From Oscillospiraceae bacterium (lineage in GTDB: Bacteria > Bacillota > Clostridia > Lachnospirales > Lachnospiraceae), in assembly GCA_021771715.1 (NCBI GenBank), contig JAETOO010000002.1, forward strand, positions 248,001-312,000: a stretch of 64,000 bases of DNA, given 5' to 3'. The notes beneath the pieces were generated by a model. That model worked only from the letters and a program-made list of their open reading frames with translations, had not been told where the DNA came from and searched no databases. Both the position numbers and the translations under genes were made by a program. Numbering within the stretch: the stretch's first letter is position 1; each line of letters opens with the position of its first letter. Shown one piece after another: positions 34,622 through 42,623 of the stretch.

Positions 34622-34732
34622 ACATCGAACATTAAATAACTGGTCTGATGACGCAGGGTATCAGCCGCGCCAGTTATTTAATTTTCGATGTGCCAGCGAA
34701 GGCCAGGAAAAGACTTCCGCTTTCCCTGGCCC
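34622..34732 (-). terminator. Two intercistronic hairpins between oppA and oppB
   Basis: Hairpin A (34622-34691) has arms of 22 bases pairing with one mismatch (ACATCGAA, one base, ATTAAATAACTGG), with an inner CTGAT/ATCAG. Hairpin B (34701-34732) pairs GGCCAGG with CCTGGCC plus AAAG/CTTT. Neither is followed by a long T-run. Likely 3' stabiliser of oppA mRNA or partial terminator. Confidence 0.65.
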
Positions 34733-34745
34733 AAAAGAATCACCC

Positions 34746-36362
34746 TTACTCTTCGATATATACGCCCTTGCGGCCTGCGGTCGAGAATACGTTGTAATCC
34801 CAGCCCTTTACCTTGGAGCGGAGCACGCTGCGGTTCACGCTGTAATACACCGGTGCGAGCTGGCACTGGTCTACGATGACCAGCTTCTCCGCCTCGCCGT
34901 ACAGGGAGAAGCGCTCCTCATCGTCCGTGGACTTGTTGGCCTTGTTTACGATCTCATCGAACTCCGGCGTGTAGTAGAAGCACGGCATCTGCGCAGAATC
35001 GCTCAGGAACAGGTTGAACAGGAAGGAGATATCCACCTCGCCGGACCATGCAAGGTAGCCGATCTGGAAATCGCCCGCCTTACAGTCGTTCCAGAAGCTT
35101 GCCCACTCGGTCTGATCCGGAACCATCGTCACGCCGAGCGTCTCCTGCAGGCACTGCTGGAATACCGCCATCGCGTTGTTCGAGCTCGCAGTTGTGCTGC
35201 CCGAGCTCACCGTGATCTCAAGCTTCGACGGATCCGGGTCCATGCCCAGCTCGGTCAGGCCCTCGACCAGGAGCTCCTTCGGGTCCGGATGCTCCTCTGC
35301 AAACGCCTTCAGCGGCTCCTCCACCTTGTCGCGGAAGGATACGCCGTTCAGGCTGTTCGCGGATGAGAGAAGTCCGTACGCCGGATAGGAAAGGTTATTG
35401 TAGATCACCTCGACGAACAGCTCGCGGTTGATCGCCAGAGAGATCGCCTGGCGCACCTTCACGTTCGACATCACCGGGTCCTCACAGTTGAAGACCATGA
35501 AGCCGAGCGTCGGGGTCACATGATCCTGCACCACCATATCGTCCATGCTCTCAAACTGCTCGATGTACTCCGGGCTGGATGTCTCCATGTAGTCCAGCGT
35601 GCCGTTCAGCATCGAACTGTACAGCGTGTTCGAATCGTTCGTGAACGCGACGTTGATCTCCTCGAGCTTCACGTTCGCCGCATCCCAGTAATTCTCATTT
35701 TTCACCATCTTGATGTAGCTGTTGTGCTCCCACTCGGTCACGCGGAACGGGCCGCAGCTGAGGAACTTGTCTGCGTCAATGCCGTACGCATCGCCGCACT
35801 CCTCGACGAAAGCCTGTCTCTGCGGATAGAGCGGAACGACCTGCAAAAATGCCGGAGTCACGTCGTTCAGCTTGACCACCAGCGTCTTGTCGTCCGGGGC
35901 CGTCGCGCCGAGCTCGGATACCTCCATCTCGCCCGCATTGATCGCCTCCGCGTTCTCGATACAGTACAGATCAGACACGTAGCCGTACGCCGTGTTCGGG
36001 TCTACCATGCGCTGAAGCGAGTACAGATAATCGGCCGCCGTCACCGGCTCGCCGTCCTCCCACTTGTTGTCGCGCAGGTGGAAGGTGTAGGTCATCGTCG
36101 CCTCGTCGTACTCGTACGACTCACAGCCGGCCTCCACGGTCTTGCCCTCCTCGATCCGCACCATCGGCTCGGACGCGTCATGCAGGATGTATTTTCCTGA
36201 CTCGTCGATCGTCGGGGCCACACGGTCCAGCGTCGCAGGCTCGTTCGTGCGGTACGTCTTCAGGACCTGAGCGCTCTCCTCCGCCATCGCAGGCACCGCG
36301 CCCGTCACCGTCGAGAGCGCCATCGCCGCGCACAGCGCAGCTGCAAGAAACTTCTTTTTCAT
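34746..36362 (-). CDS. oppA: Oligopeptide-binding protein OppA
   Basis: A 538-residue family-5 binding protein. The signal peptide MKKKFLAAALCAAMALSTVT carries a cysteine at position 11 but no lipobox; cleavage is at about AMA (residue 27). The mature protein has family-5 landmarks: NEPATLDRVAPTID, HLRDNKWEDGEPVTAADYLYSLQR, and VKVRQAISLAINRE. Start at 36362 has AGGAGGAG five bases upstream. It heads the opp-pcp operon. As with the sugar-binding protein above, the absence of a lipid anchor is odd for a Gram-positive. Expression is from a strong promoter at 36550 with a hairpin and an inverted repeat in the leader. Confidence 0.93.
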   Translation of the reverse strand: MKKKFLAAALCAAMALSTVTGAVPAMAEESAQVLKTYRTNEPATLDRVAPTIDESGKYILHDASEPMVRIEEGKTVEAGCESYEYDEATMTYTFHLRDNKWEDGEPVTAADYLYSLQRMVDPNTAYGYVSDLYCIENAEAINAGEMEVSELGATAPDDKTLVVKLNDVTPAFLQVVPLYPQRQAFVEECGDAYGIDADKFLSCGPFRVTEWEHNSYIKMVKNENYWDAANVKLEEINVAFTNDSNTLYSSMLNGTLDYMETSSPEYIEQFESMDDMVVQDHVTPTLGFMVFNCEDPVMSNVKVRQAISLAINRELFVEVIYNNLSYPAYGLLSSANSLNGVSFRDKVEEPLKAFAEEHPDPKELLVEGLTELGMDPDPSKLEITVSSGSTTASSNNAMAVFQQCLQETLGVTMVPDQTEWASFWNDCKAGDFQIGYLAWSGEVDISFLFNLFLSDSAQMPCFYYTPEFDEIVNKANKSTDDEERFSLYGEAEKLVIVDQCQLAPVYYSVNRSVLRSKVKGWDYNVFSTAGRKGVYIEE

Positions 36363-36459
36363 AAATTCTCCTCCTTCTGTGATGTTCCGCCGTCCGCATG
36401 GCACAGGCTGCGGCCGCTTCGGGCGACAGCCCGGCGGAAGCCTCGGTGTCTTTGCGCGG

Positions 36460-36485
36460 TAATGTGATACCACTGGATCACATTA
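36460..36485. promoter_or_regulatory. Operator-like inverted repeat in the oppA leader
   Basis: TAATGTGAT-N8-ATCACATTA, a perfect 9-bp dyad 60-85 bases downstream of the expected oppA transcription start. It could be a roadblock operator for a repressor (GntR-like symmetry) or fold as RNA. It resembles a CRP site, but the spacer is too long and CRP control of this kind is not typical of Clostridia. Confidence 0.55.
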
Positions 36486-36497
36486 AATGCGGAATGA

Positions 36498-36536
36498 TAT
36501 AAAATGAGGCGTCCGCCTTTCCGGTAAAACGCCTCA
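36498..36536 (-). terminator. Hairpin with T-run at the very start of the oppA transcript
   Basis: Arms TGAGGCGT and ACGCCTCA followed by TTTTATA on the minus strand, beginning a few bases after the predicted start site. It looks like a terminator placed between promoter and gene, so it may be an attenuator or a 5' stabilising hairpin. A short A-run on the other side gives weak plus-strand activity too. Confidence 0.6.
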
Positions 36537-36549
36537 CTGCATTTTGTTC

Positions 36550-36579
36550 ATTATAAAACAGGACACCAAAAAATGTCAA
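36550..36579 (-). promoter_or_regulatory. Promoter of the opp-pcp operon
   Basis: TTGACA (36574-36579), 18 bp, TATAAT (36550-36555) on the minus strand; both hexamers are perfect. It is 188 bp before the oppA ATG, giving a leader of ~180 nt. Confidence 0.85.
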
Positions 36580-36634
36580 TAAAAATATTCGTTCTTTTCA
36601 AAAATATTGACTAAATATTCATTTTAAGTTACGG

Positions 36635-36663
36635 TTGAAATCCCTTTCTAACCACGGTATAAT
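36635..36663 (+). promoter_or_regulatory. Promoter of the membrane-protein gene
   Basis: TTGAAA (36635-36640), 17 bp, TATAAT (36658-36663). The start site near 36670 lies after the GTG at 36666, which rules that codon out and supports the ATG at 36705. Confidence 0.8.
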
Positions 36664-36704
36664 GAGTGCTGAACAACTTTTTTGCGCTGACGGCGCACGA
36701 TCAC

Positions 36705-37547
36705 ATGTCAAAGGAATGGTACAAATTTATGGCTGAATACAGAGACCAAAAGGAAATGAAAATGGCGATGAACGGCCGCATGGGCCTGATGACCGGCGGG
36801 ATGCTGCTGCTCTTCACCTCGATCACGACCACGCTGATGTACGGCATCAATCTTTTTTCCATCGCCGCACAGGCCGCAAAGGGAAATGAGGAGTACACGC
36901 AGATCCTGGAGACCTCGCAGATGGGCATCCCGCTGCTGCGCGTCATCGCCGCGTGCTTCATCGTCGTCGCGTGCTTCGAGATCTACACCGGCATCTTCTG
37001 CATTCTGCGCTGCAACCGGATCGACAAGGCCGTCCTCACAAAGCGGCTCCTGATCGCCCTGCTCGCCGTCGAGATCGCGATGCAGATTTTCCTGACCGTG
37101 ACCCGGATGCTGAACTTCTCGATGCTCTTTACCGCACTGCTCATCCCGGGCTACATGCTCTGGGCCGCGAGCAAGATGGTCAAGCTCCGCGCCCTCTACC
37201 CGGACCGCTCCACTGCGCTCAATACCAAGAAGATGAAGGAGCAGCGCAAGGCCCTCCAGACGCAGGCCGCTGCGAAGCCCAAGAAGAGCCTGCACGAGCG
37301 CGCGATGATGACCGCGCCGAAGACGCAGCCGGAGGCGGAGGAAACTGCGCGGCAGGAAGATGCAGCGGGAACTGTGCGGCAGGAGAATACGGCGGAAGCG
37401 ACGCCGCAGGAAGATGTCACAGAGGCAACGCTGCAGGAAGATACCGCAGAGGCAACGCCACAGATCGAAAGCGAAGCGGAAACGGCACAGCAGGAGAATG
37501 CGGACAAAACTGTACAATCAGCGAATGAAGACGGAACTGTACAGTAG
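36705..37547 (+). CDS. Membrane protein with repetitive acidic C-terminal tail
   Basis: A 280-residue protein of no recognised family. The N-terminal cytoplasmic segment MSKEWYKFMAEYRDQKEMKM is followed by four predicted helices (about 30-55, 78-103, 113-135, 138-155), then a basic stretch (KKMKEQRKALQTQ) and a tail from ~210 to 280 of Glu/Thr/Ala/Gln repeats (EATPQED, EATLQED). Start 36705 fits the promoter; 36729 is an alternative. The stop falls inside a DNA repeat array that continues for ~80 bp, so tail length may vary between strains. Divergent from oppA; a strong terminator follows at 37728. Confidence 0.75.
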   Translation: MSKEWYKFMAEYRDQKEMKMAMNGRMGLMTGGMLLLFTSITTTLMYGINLFSIAAQAAKGNEEYTQILETSQMGIPLLRVIAACFIVVACFEIYTGIFCILRCNRIDKAVLTKRLLIALLAVEIAMQIFLTVTRMLNFSMLFTALLIPGYMLWAASKMVKLRALYPDRSTALNTKKMKEQRKALQTQAAAKPKKSLHERAMMTAPKTQPEAEETARQEDAAGTVRQENTAEATPQEDVTEATLQEDTAEATPQIESEAETAQQENADKTVQSANEDGTVQ

Positions 37548-37630
37548 GAACATAAGGGCGAAAGTGTACAATCAGCGAATGAAGATGGAACCGTACAGTG
37601 AGCGAATGAAGACGAAACTATACTGTGGGA
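37497..37630 (+). repeat. ~27-bp degenerate tandem repeat across the membrane-protein stop
   Basis: Units of the type GAATGAAGACGGAACTGTAC followed by ARTNAGC, four or more copies, starting in the last codons and running past the stop. The region 37548-37727 contains only this array and anonymous sequence. Confidence 0.75.
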
Positions 37631-37727
37631 CAACGACGCAGCCGTTATGCTGCCAAAACACAGCATAGGCATATTAACAAGATCTGAAAAGCACGAAAAC
37701 CCTGCAAAAACTAATTATACCTACCAT

Positions 37728-37775
37728 AAAGCTCCGGGGTCCCTCCCATCAGAGAATGCAGCCCGGAGCTTTTTT
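37728..37775 (+). terminator. Strong rho-independent terminator
   Basis: Stem AAAGCTCCGGG with CCCGGAGCTTT and six or more T residues on the plus strand, 180 bp after the membrane-protein stop. The distance is explained by the repeat expansion between gene and terminator. Confidence 0.9.
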
Positions 37776-37970
37776 GATTATAAAATATTCAATCACAATC
37801 ATGCATACAGACTAGTATTGGAATATATTGAAACATTCTATAATACAGCGAGAGTCCATAATCACTGTGGATATCTTTCACCGAATCAGTACGCAGCAGA
37901 ATATCTTTCAAAAATGGAAGAAAATGCTATGGCTCTTACAAGCTTAATCAGCTTTATGCCAACTGCATAA
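37776..37970 (+). pseudogene. IS3-family transposase remnant (C-terminal end)
   Basis: The plus-strand frame encodes LEYIETFYNTARVHNHCGYL and SPNQYAAEYL, the C-terminal end of an IS3-type OrfB transposase (the YIxxYYNxxRxHxxLGYxSP block). No upstream catalytic DDE domain or inverted repeats are present. Only ~60 codons survive; the 3' end overlaps the convergent Rpn gene by 17 bp. Confidence 0.8.
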
Positions 37971-38808
37971 TATTTACTTTCAATTTCTTTAATTCATCAA
38001 GTGATATTGACGGAACACATAATGCGATATCTTCAATTGAAAATTTTCCCATTTTAATCATTCTTTCCGCTGTTTCTCTCGCCTCTTTAAGAGTAGCATT
38101 ATCCTCACGTTCCTTTGCATACGCCTCCAAAACGTACTCATCATCAAACAATGTCATCATAATATCCACAACCTCCTGCTCTTTACTTTCAAGATATTCT
38201 TTCAACACATTTCTGTCTTTACAGATACGGATTGTTTCTGTTACCGCTTTTTTTGTCTGCCCATGTTTCTCTCTCTGCTCATTATACACCTTACAGAAGA
38301 TAATATACTGTCCAATAATATTGTTCTCGTCCTCTTGGTACAACACCTTGACTTCTGCGTCTATTGCTATCTTCTCGCCGTCAAAAAAATCCTTTGAAAG
38401 TGATATGATGTCGGGTGGGTTCTTTGGCTTTTCTCCCGTAAATATAACGTATAATTCGGGTTTAGGCATACCCACTTTTTTAGAACCATACAGATTTTGT
38501 TTGGTTCGCTTGAAAAAAACGTGGTATGTCTGTATCAGATACATCAATGCACGAATGATGATATTCAATGTCCACGTTGACTGGCTCTCAATCATAATGA
38601 CTAATCTGCCACCTACCGAAAATCCAAGGTCATTATAGTCTGCATCTACCAGTATGTGTTTAAGGGTAACATCTTCTATATCATCTTCCGTTACATCGCT
38701 GTCCTCTGGGTGAAGCGTCTTATACAAGCGGAGCAAATATTTTTTATCCTGAAACAAATTTGTAAATACGCTGTCTTTTATCTTTCGCTTTGGCGTGTTT
38801 TGTGCCAT
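37954..38808 (-). CDS. Rpn-family recombination-promoting nuclease/putative transposase
   Basis: A 284-residue PD-(D/E)XK protein of the Rpn/PDDEXK group. FTNLFQDKKYLLRLYKTLHP is near the N-terminus. The nuclease core is ADYNDLGFSVGGRLVIMIES followed by Q-S-T (Asp and Glu-x-Gln motif, about 56-78). A helical C-terminus (NATLKEARETAERMIKMGKF) ends with a motif seen in many Clostridia copies. Such genes are usually multicopy and strain-variable. AT-richer than its neighbours. It abuts an IS3 remnant, so this is an accessory insertion site. Confidence 0.85.
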   Translation of the reverse strand: MAQNTPKRKIKDSVFTNLFQDKKYLLRLYKTLHPEDSDVTEDDIEDVTLKHILVDADYNDLGFSVGGRLVIMIESQSTWTLNIIIRALMYLIQTYHVFFKRTKQNLYGSKKVGMPKPELYVIFTGEKPKNPPDIISLSKDFFDGEKIAIDAEVKVLYQEDENNIIGQYIIFCKVYNEQREKHGQTKKAVTETIRICKDRNVLKEYLESKEQEVVDIMMTLFDDEYVLEAYAKEREDNATLKEARETAERMIKMGKFSIEDIALCVPSISLDELKKLKVNIMQLA

Positions 38809-39059
38809 TTTTCCACCTCTTTACTGCGATTTCAGCAGAAGATATAGTACAGCCTGCTCCTGCCACACTTTAATTATACAAAAAAACGCCTATGTTTACA
38901 ATAAAATATACATTAAATTTTAGCTTATCACTTCCGCAAATGCAAGGTTGTGACACACCCTCGCCCGTTCACTCCGAAGTACTGGCATTTCCTTTTCAAG
39001 CATTAGGGAGAGATGCTTTCAACATTCTCGTACAGTTTGATAATTCTATCTGCGAACAC
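38809..39059. other. AT-rich intergenic stretch, nothing recognised
   Basis: 251 bp between the Rpn gene start and the terminator at 39060. It presumably holds the Rpn promoter, but no well-spaced hexamer pair was found. No ORF or repeat of note. Confidence 0.5.
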
Positions 39060-39108
39060 AAAAAGCAGGAGCGGCTGTCCCGCCAACGGACAGATACTCC
39101 TGCTTTTT
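39060..39108. terminator. Bidirectional terminator
   Basis: Outer arms AAAAGCAGGAG and CTCCTGCTTTTTT with an inner CTGTCC/GGACAG stem. A-run and T-run flank it, so it works in both directions. It lies 21 bp after the HipA-like gene stop (minus strand). Confidence 0.9.
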
Positions 39109-39128
39109 TATCACCCGTCCGGCCTTTC

Positions 39129-40256
39129 CTAAAAAGCTGTGCCGGATTCCTGTTTTTTCAGTTCTCGCAGGCGGCGTTCAAACATTTCCGCCCAGTCCCC
39201 CCGGACACCAAAGAGGGAGGGATCAGGCTCACACTTCTGCCGCAGGCCAATCCGGCGCACGGCCTCTATGGCCGCCTCACGCTGTGTCTGTTTCGCGGGC
39301 AGCACCGTCAGGCAGTTTGCCCCCTCCAGCGTATCGTAAGAAAAAAACGCCCGGTTGAAATCCATCAGCGGATACAGAGAAACCGCCTGGTTCGTCTCGT
39401 TATCTACGAGAAATCCCCAGTTTTCCGGATGGCGGTCCGTATTTCCGGTCAGATAATCCAGAATATTCATCCCATAGTAACCGACCGGATCCAGCCTCTT
39501 GCAGATCTCCAGTGTGTTCAGGTCATGATTCACCGCATAGATGTCAAATGCCATTTTTGTGACGAGCGAATAGCGCCTGGAGGTGACCAGCCTGCTCCTC
39601 GTCACCGGCTCGCCGTCATAAAATGCTTCCTCATATTCCACCTGAGGAATGTCAAAGCAGCGGCAGATCGCGCTCGCCGCGAGCTCTCTTTGCACTGCGT
39701 CGGCGTCCCCGTCCTTCAGCAGCCAGAAGCCATCCTTTTCCTGGATCCACGCTTTTGGGAAACAGCCTGCCGTCGACAGATCCTGCGCCAGCTCCTGATT
39801 TGTCGCAGTCATCTGCTTTCCCCTTAAAGAGATGGGGATGACCGCCTTGCTCAGAGAATTGTCATACAGATTGACCGCAGCAAAGGAACACGCCTCTCCC
39901 ATCGGCCTCACCCAGTAAACGTCCGTCAAAGACACTGCGTGATACGACAGGACGACCTGCGCACGCTCTCTGTCTGTCACCGCCTGCGGCGCCCCGATGC
40001 TGTTCAGAATTTCCTTCGCATAGGTCCTGTCAAGCGTGAGCATCCGGGACGCACACCAGTGATAAAAATTTTCCAGGTTGTTGAGCCGGGCGTCGATGTC
40101 CGTCTCCTCCTCCAGATACAGATCGAAGGGCATATACTGCCAAGATAGCACCTGAGCCTTCCCTGCCAGGTCGACTCTCGCCACCAGCCTGTCCGCATGC
40201 ATGATCTCATAGCACCGCTTTTCTTTTTTCTGTGCAGGATAGCCATACCCTTCCAT
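39129..40256 (-). CDS. HipA-like / CtkA-type protein kinase-fold protein
   Basis: A 375-residue protein with the HipA C-terminal kinase signatures: GNTDRHPENWGF (271-282; catalytic Asp274, Asn279) and the metal-binding MDFNRAF (Asp299). The N-terminal ~200 residues do not match the HipA N-terminal subdomain. There is no HipB-like helix-turn-helix gene next to it, so this is not a standard hipBA toxin-antitoxin pair. Lies 16 bp after trmL on the same strand and ends at a strong terminator. Possibly a solitary Ser/Thr kinase of the phage/CtkA sort; the target is unknown. Confidence 0.78.
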   Translation of the reverse strand: MEGYGYPAQKKEKRCYEIMHADRLVARVDLAGKAQVLSWQYMPFDLYLEEETDIDARLNNLENFYHWCASRMLTLDRTYAKEILNSIGAPQAVTDRERAQVVLSYHAVSLTDVYWVRPMGEACSFAAVNLYDNSLSKAVIPISLRGKQMTATNQELAQDLSTAGCFPKAWIQEKDGFWLLKDGDADAVQRELAASAICRCFDIPQVEYEEAFYDGEPVTRSRLVTSRRYSLVTKMAFDIYAVNHDLNTLEICKRLDPVGYYGMNILDYLTGNTDRHPENWGFLVDNETNQAVSLYPLMDFNRAFFSYDTLEGANCLTVLPAKQTQREAAIEAVRRIGLRQKCEPDPSLFGVRGDWAEMFERRLRELKKQESGTAF

Positions 40257-40272
40257 ACCGTTCCCCCGCTCT

Positions 40273-40770
40273 CTACCAGGTGTAGCGCGTCAGCTGCCCC
40301 TGCAGCTTCATGTGGTCGAACTGGTTCTGGCGCAGTGCCTCATAGAGCACGATCGCGACAGAATTGCTGAGGTTCAAAGAGCGCGTCTCGCCGATCATCG
40401 GGATCCGCACCGCCGTATCGGGGTGCTCCCGCAGAATCTCCTCCGGGATCCCGGCGCTCTCCTTTCCAAACATCAGGTAGCAGTCCGGCTCATAGTGCAC
40501 CTCCGTGTAGACGTGACGCGCCTTCGTCGTCGCCATGTAGAGCTTTGCGCCCGGATTTTTCTCGAGAAACTCATCGAAATCCAGGTACGTCGTCACATCC
40601 AGCTGCGGCCAGTAATCCATCCCCGCGCGCTTCAGCGCCTTCTCGGAGAGCGAGAAGCCCAGCGGCTCGATCAGATGCAGCCGCGTCCCCGTCGCCACAC
40701 AGGTGCGACCAATATTTCCCGTATTCGCCGGAATCTCCGGCTCATATAAAACAACATTCAGCGTTGCCAT
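40273..40770 (-). CDS. trmL: tRNA (cytidine(34)-2'-O)-methyltransferase
   Basis: A 165-residue SPOUT methyltransferase: NVVLYEPEIPANTGNIGRTCV at the N-terminus (motif 1), LMFGKESAGIPEEIL (motif 2), and RIPMIGETRSLNLSNSVAIV (motif 3, trefoil-knot SAM site). Length matches TrmL/CspR exactly. It methylates the wobble base of tRNA-Leu species. The next gene, a HipA-like kinase, follows after 16 bp. Confidence 0.93.
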   Translation of the reverse strand: MATLNVVLYEPEIPANTGNIGRTCVATGTRLHLIEPLGFSLSEKALKRAGMDYWPQLDVTTYLDFDEFLEKNPGAKLYMATTKARHVYTEVHYEPDCYLMFGKESAGIPEEILREHPDTAVRIPMIGETRSLNLSNSVAIVLYEALRQNQFDHMKLQGQLTRYTW

Positions 40771-40959
40771 GCCATCTCAGCACTCCCATCTTTCCTGTCT
40801 CTTTCCTGAGCATCTGCACAGTCGGCAGCCTCCGCTCACAGTCCGGATATCTATACAGCAGTCCGTTCCGGCTCGTTATCCGGATCTACACACAGCAATC
40901 AGATCCAGCTCTCCACACAGCAGCCAGATCCGGCTCACGATCCGGCATCAGCGCGGGCC
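40771..40959. repeat. Degenerate ~25-bp repeats after the aminotransferase gene
   Basis: Within 40875-40955 a unit like CCACACAGCAGCCAGATCC recurs about 2.5 times with substitutions (CAGCAATCAGATCC, CAGCAGCCAGATCC). The rest of the 189-bp gap is anonymous. Confidence 0.5.
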
Positions 40960-42132
40960 TCACTTCTGCCACTCACGCAGATGTTCCACGAACCGGCCCA
41001 GCCGTCCCATAGCAACCTTCAGATTTTCCAGAGAATATGCGTAGGAGATCCGCAGAAAGCCCTCGCCGCACGCGCCAAACGCATTGCCCGGCACGACCGC
41101 CACGTGCTCCTCTTCGAGCAGCCGCGTCGCAAACTCGTCTGAGCTCATCCCAAACTGCTTGATGCACGGGAACACATAGAAGGCTCCGAACGGCTCAAAG
41201 CACGGCAGTCCCATCTCCTTGAACGCGTGCATCAGATAACGGCGGCGCTGGTTGTACGCCTCCCGCATTTGGGCGACGTCCGAATCTCCGTGGCGCAGCG
41301 CCTCGACCGCAGCGTACTGGCTGTTCGTCGGCGCACACATGATCGCAAACTGATGAATCTTCGTCATCTGCTCGATGATCACCTGCGGTCCGCAGATGTA
41401 GCCCAGCCGCCAGCCCGTCATCGCGTAGGATTTCGAGAAGCCGTTGATCGTGAGCGTCCGCTCCCGCATGCCCGGCAAACTTCCGATCGAGACGTGATCC
41501 TCCCCGTACGTCAATTCCGAATAAATCTCGTCCGATAGCACATAGATATCCTTCTCGATACAGACCTCCGCGATCGCCTCGAGATCCGCGCGGCGCATCA
41601 CGCCCCCGGTCGGATTGTTGGGGAACGGCATCACGAGAATTTTAGTCTTGTCTGTGATGGCCGCCAGCAGCTCCTCCTTGGTCAGACGGAACTGATTTTC
41701 TTCCTTCAGCTCGATTGTCACTGGGACGCCGTCTGCGAGCACGACGCACGGCAGATAGGACACGTAGCACGGCTCCGGGATCAGCACCTCGTCGCCCGGA
41801 TCCAGCATGGCGCGCAGCGCCACGTCGATTCCCTCGCTCCCGCCGACCGTCACAAGTATCTCGTGCACCGGATCATAGTGCAGGTCAAACCGGCGCTCCA
41901 GATACCGCGCGATCTCGACGCGCAGCTCCTTCAGCCCGGCATTTGAAGTGTAAAAGGTCTTTCCCTTTTCCAGGGTGTAAATGCCCTCATCGCGGATGTG
42001 CCACGGCGTGTCAAAGTCCGGTTCCCCGACGCCGAGCGATATCACATCCTCCATCTCACTCACAATGTCAAAAAACTTGCGGATGCCAGAGGGCTGAATC
42101 GTCATTATTTTCTGCGATAATGGATTTCTCAC
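40960..42132 (-). CDS. Class I/II PLP-dependent aminotransferase (PatA/AspC-like)
   Basis: A 390-residue fold-type I aminotransferase: LGVGEPDFDTPWHIRD near the N-terminus, PNNPTGGVMRRADLE (Asn that contacts the cofactor), DEIYSELTYG, and the PLP lysine in NGFSKSYAMTGWRLGY. GTG start overlapping the stop of the upstream Lrp gene (GTGA). The Lrp/aminotransferase pair is a conserved Clostridia arrangement, with the regulator probably sensing an amino acid and controlling the operon. Confidence 0.92.
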   Translation of the reverse strand: MRNPLSQKIMTIQPSGIRKFFDIVSEMEDVISLGVGEPDFDTPWHIRDEGIYTLEKGKTFYTSNAGLKELRVEIARYLERRFDLHYDPVHEILVTVGGSEGIDVALRAMLDPGDEVLIPEPCYVSYLPCVVLADGVPVTIELKEENQFRLTKEELLAAITDKTKILVMPFPNNPTGGVMRRADLEAIAEVCIEKDIYVLSDEIYSELTYGEDHVSIGSLPGMRERTLTINGFSKSYAMTGWRLGYICGPQVIIEQMTKIHQFAIMCAPTNSQYAAVEALRHGDSDVAQMREAYNQRRRYLMHAFKEMGLPCFEPFGAFYVFPCIKQFGMSSDEFATRLLEEEHVAVVPGNAFGACGEGFLRISYAYSLENLKVAMGRLGRFVEHLREWQK

Positions 42133-42611
42133 GGCGTCACCAGCATCCTTTCATCTTTTGATTTCTTTCCTAAAATGGTTCCGTAGTCTTTGTATTTCTT
42201 CAGAATAAAGTGCGTCGCGGTCGACAGCACGGTGTCCAGCGTCGACAGCTTGTCGCTGACAAAGCTCGAGACGTCGCGCAGAGATTTGCCCTCCAGGATC
42301 ACGAGCAGGTCGTAGCCGCCCGAGATCAGGTACACGGACTGCACCTCCGGATAGTTGTAGATGCGCTCTGCGATCGAGTCAAAGCCCTGGCCTCTCTGCG
42401 GCGTCACGCGGACCTCGATCAATGCCGTCACCTTCTCCGACGAGGTCTTCTCCCAGTCGATCAGAGTGTGGTAGCCGCAGATCACCTGCTCCTTCTCCAT
42501 CTGCGCGACCTCATTTGCGATGACCTCCTCGCTCGAGCCCAGCAGGACCGCCAGCTCCTTCAGATCTATTTTGCTGTTCTTTTCCAAAAATGTAAGAATT
42601 TGCTCTCTCAT
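42129..42611 (-). CDS. Lrp/AsnC-family transcriptional regulator
   Basis: A 160-residue regulator: N-terminal winged helix (about 1-55, LKELAVLLGSSEEVIANEVAQM) and a C-terminal RAM ligand-binding domain (EVRVTPQRGQGFDSIAERIY, SGGYDLLVILEG). Overlaps the aminotransferase start by 4 bp. Likely an amino-acid-responsive octameric regulator of its own operon. Confidence 0.92.
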   Translation of the reverse strand: MREQILTFLEKNSKIDLKELAVLLGSSEEVIANEVAQMEKEQVICGYHTLIDWEKTSSEKVTALIEVRVTPQRGQGFDSIAERIYNYPEVQSVYLISGGYDLLVILEGKSLRDVSSFVSDKLSTLDTVLSTATHFILKKYKDYGTILGKKSKDERMLVTP

Positions 42612-42623
42612 GAAACTCCTCCT

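Noticed and set aside
36460-36485. CRP-binding site
   Set aside because: The TGTGA/TCACA halves are separated by ten bases rather than six, and classical CRP regulation is not expected in this lineage.
39129-40256. hipBA toxin-antitoxin operon
   Set aside because: No helix-turn-helix partner gene adjacent on either side; the preceding gene is trmL.
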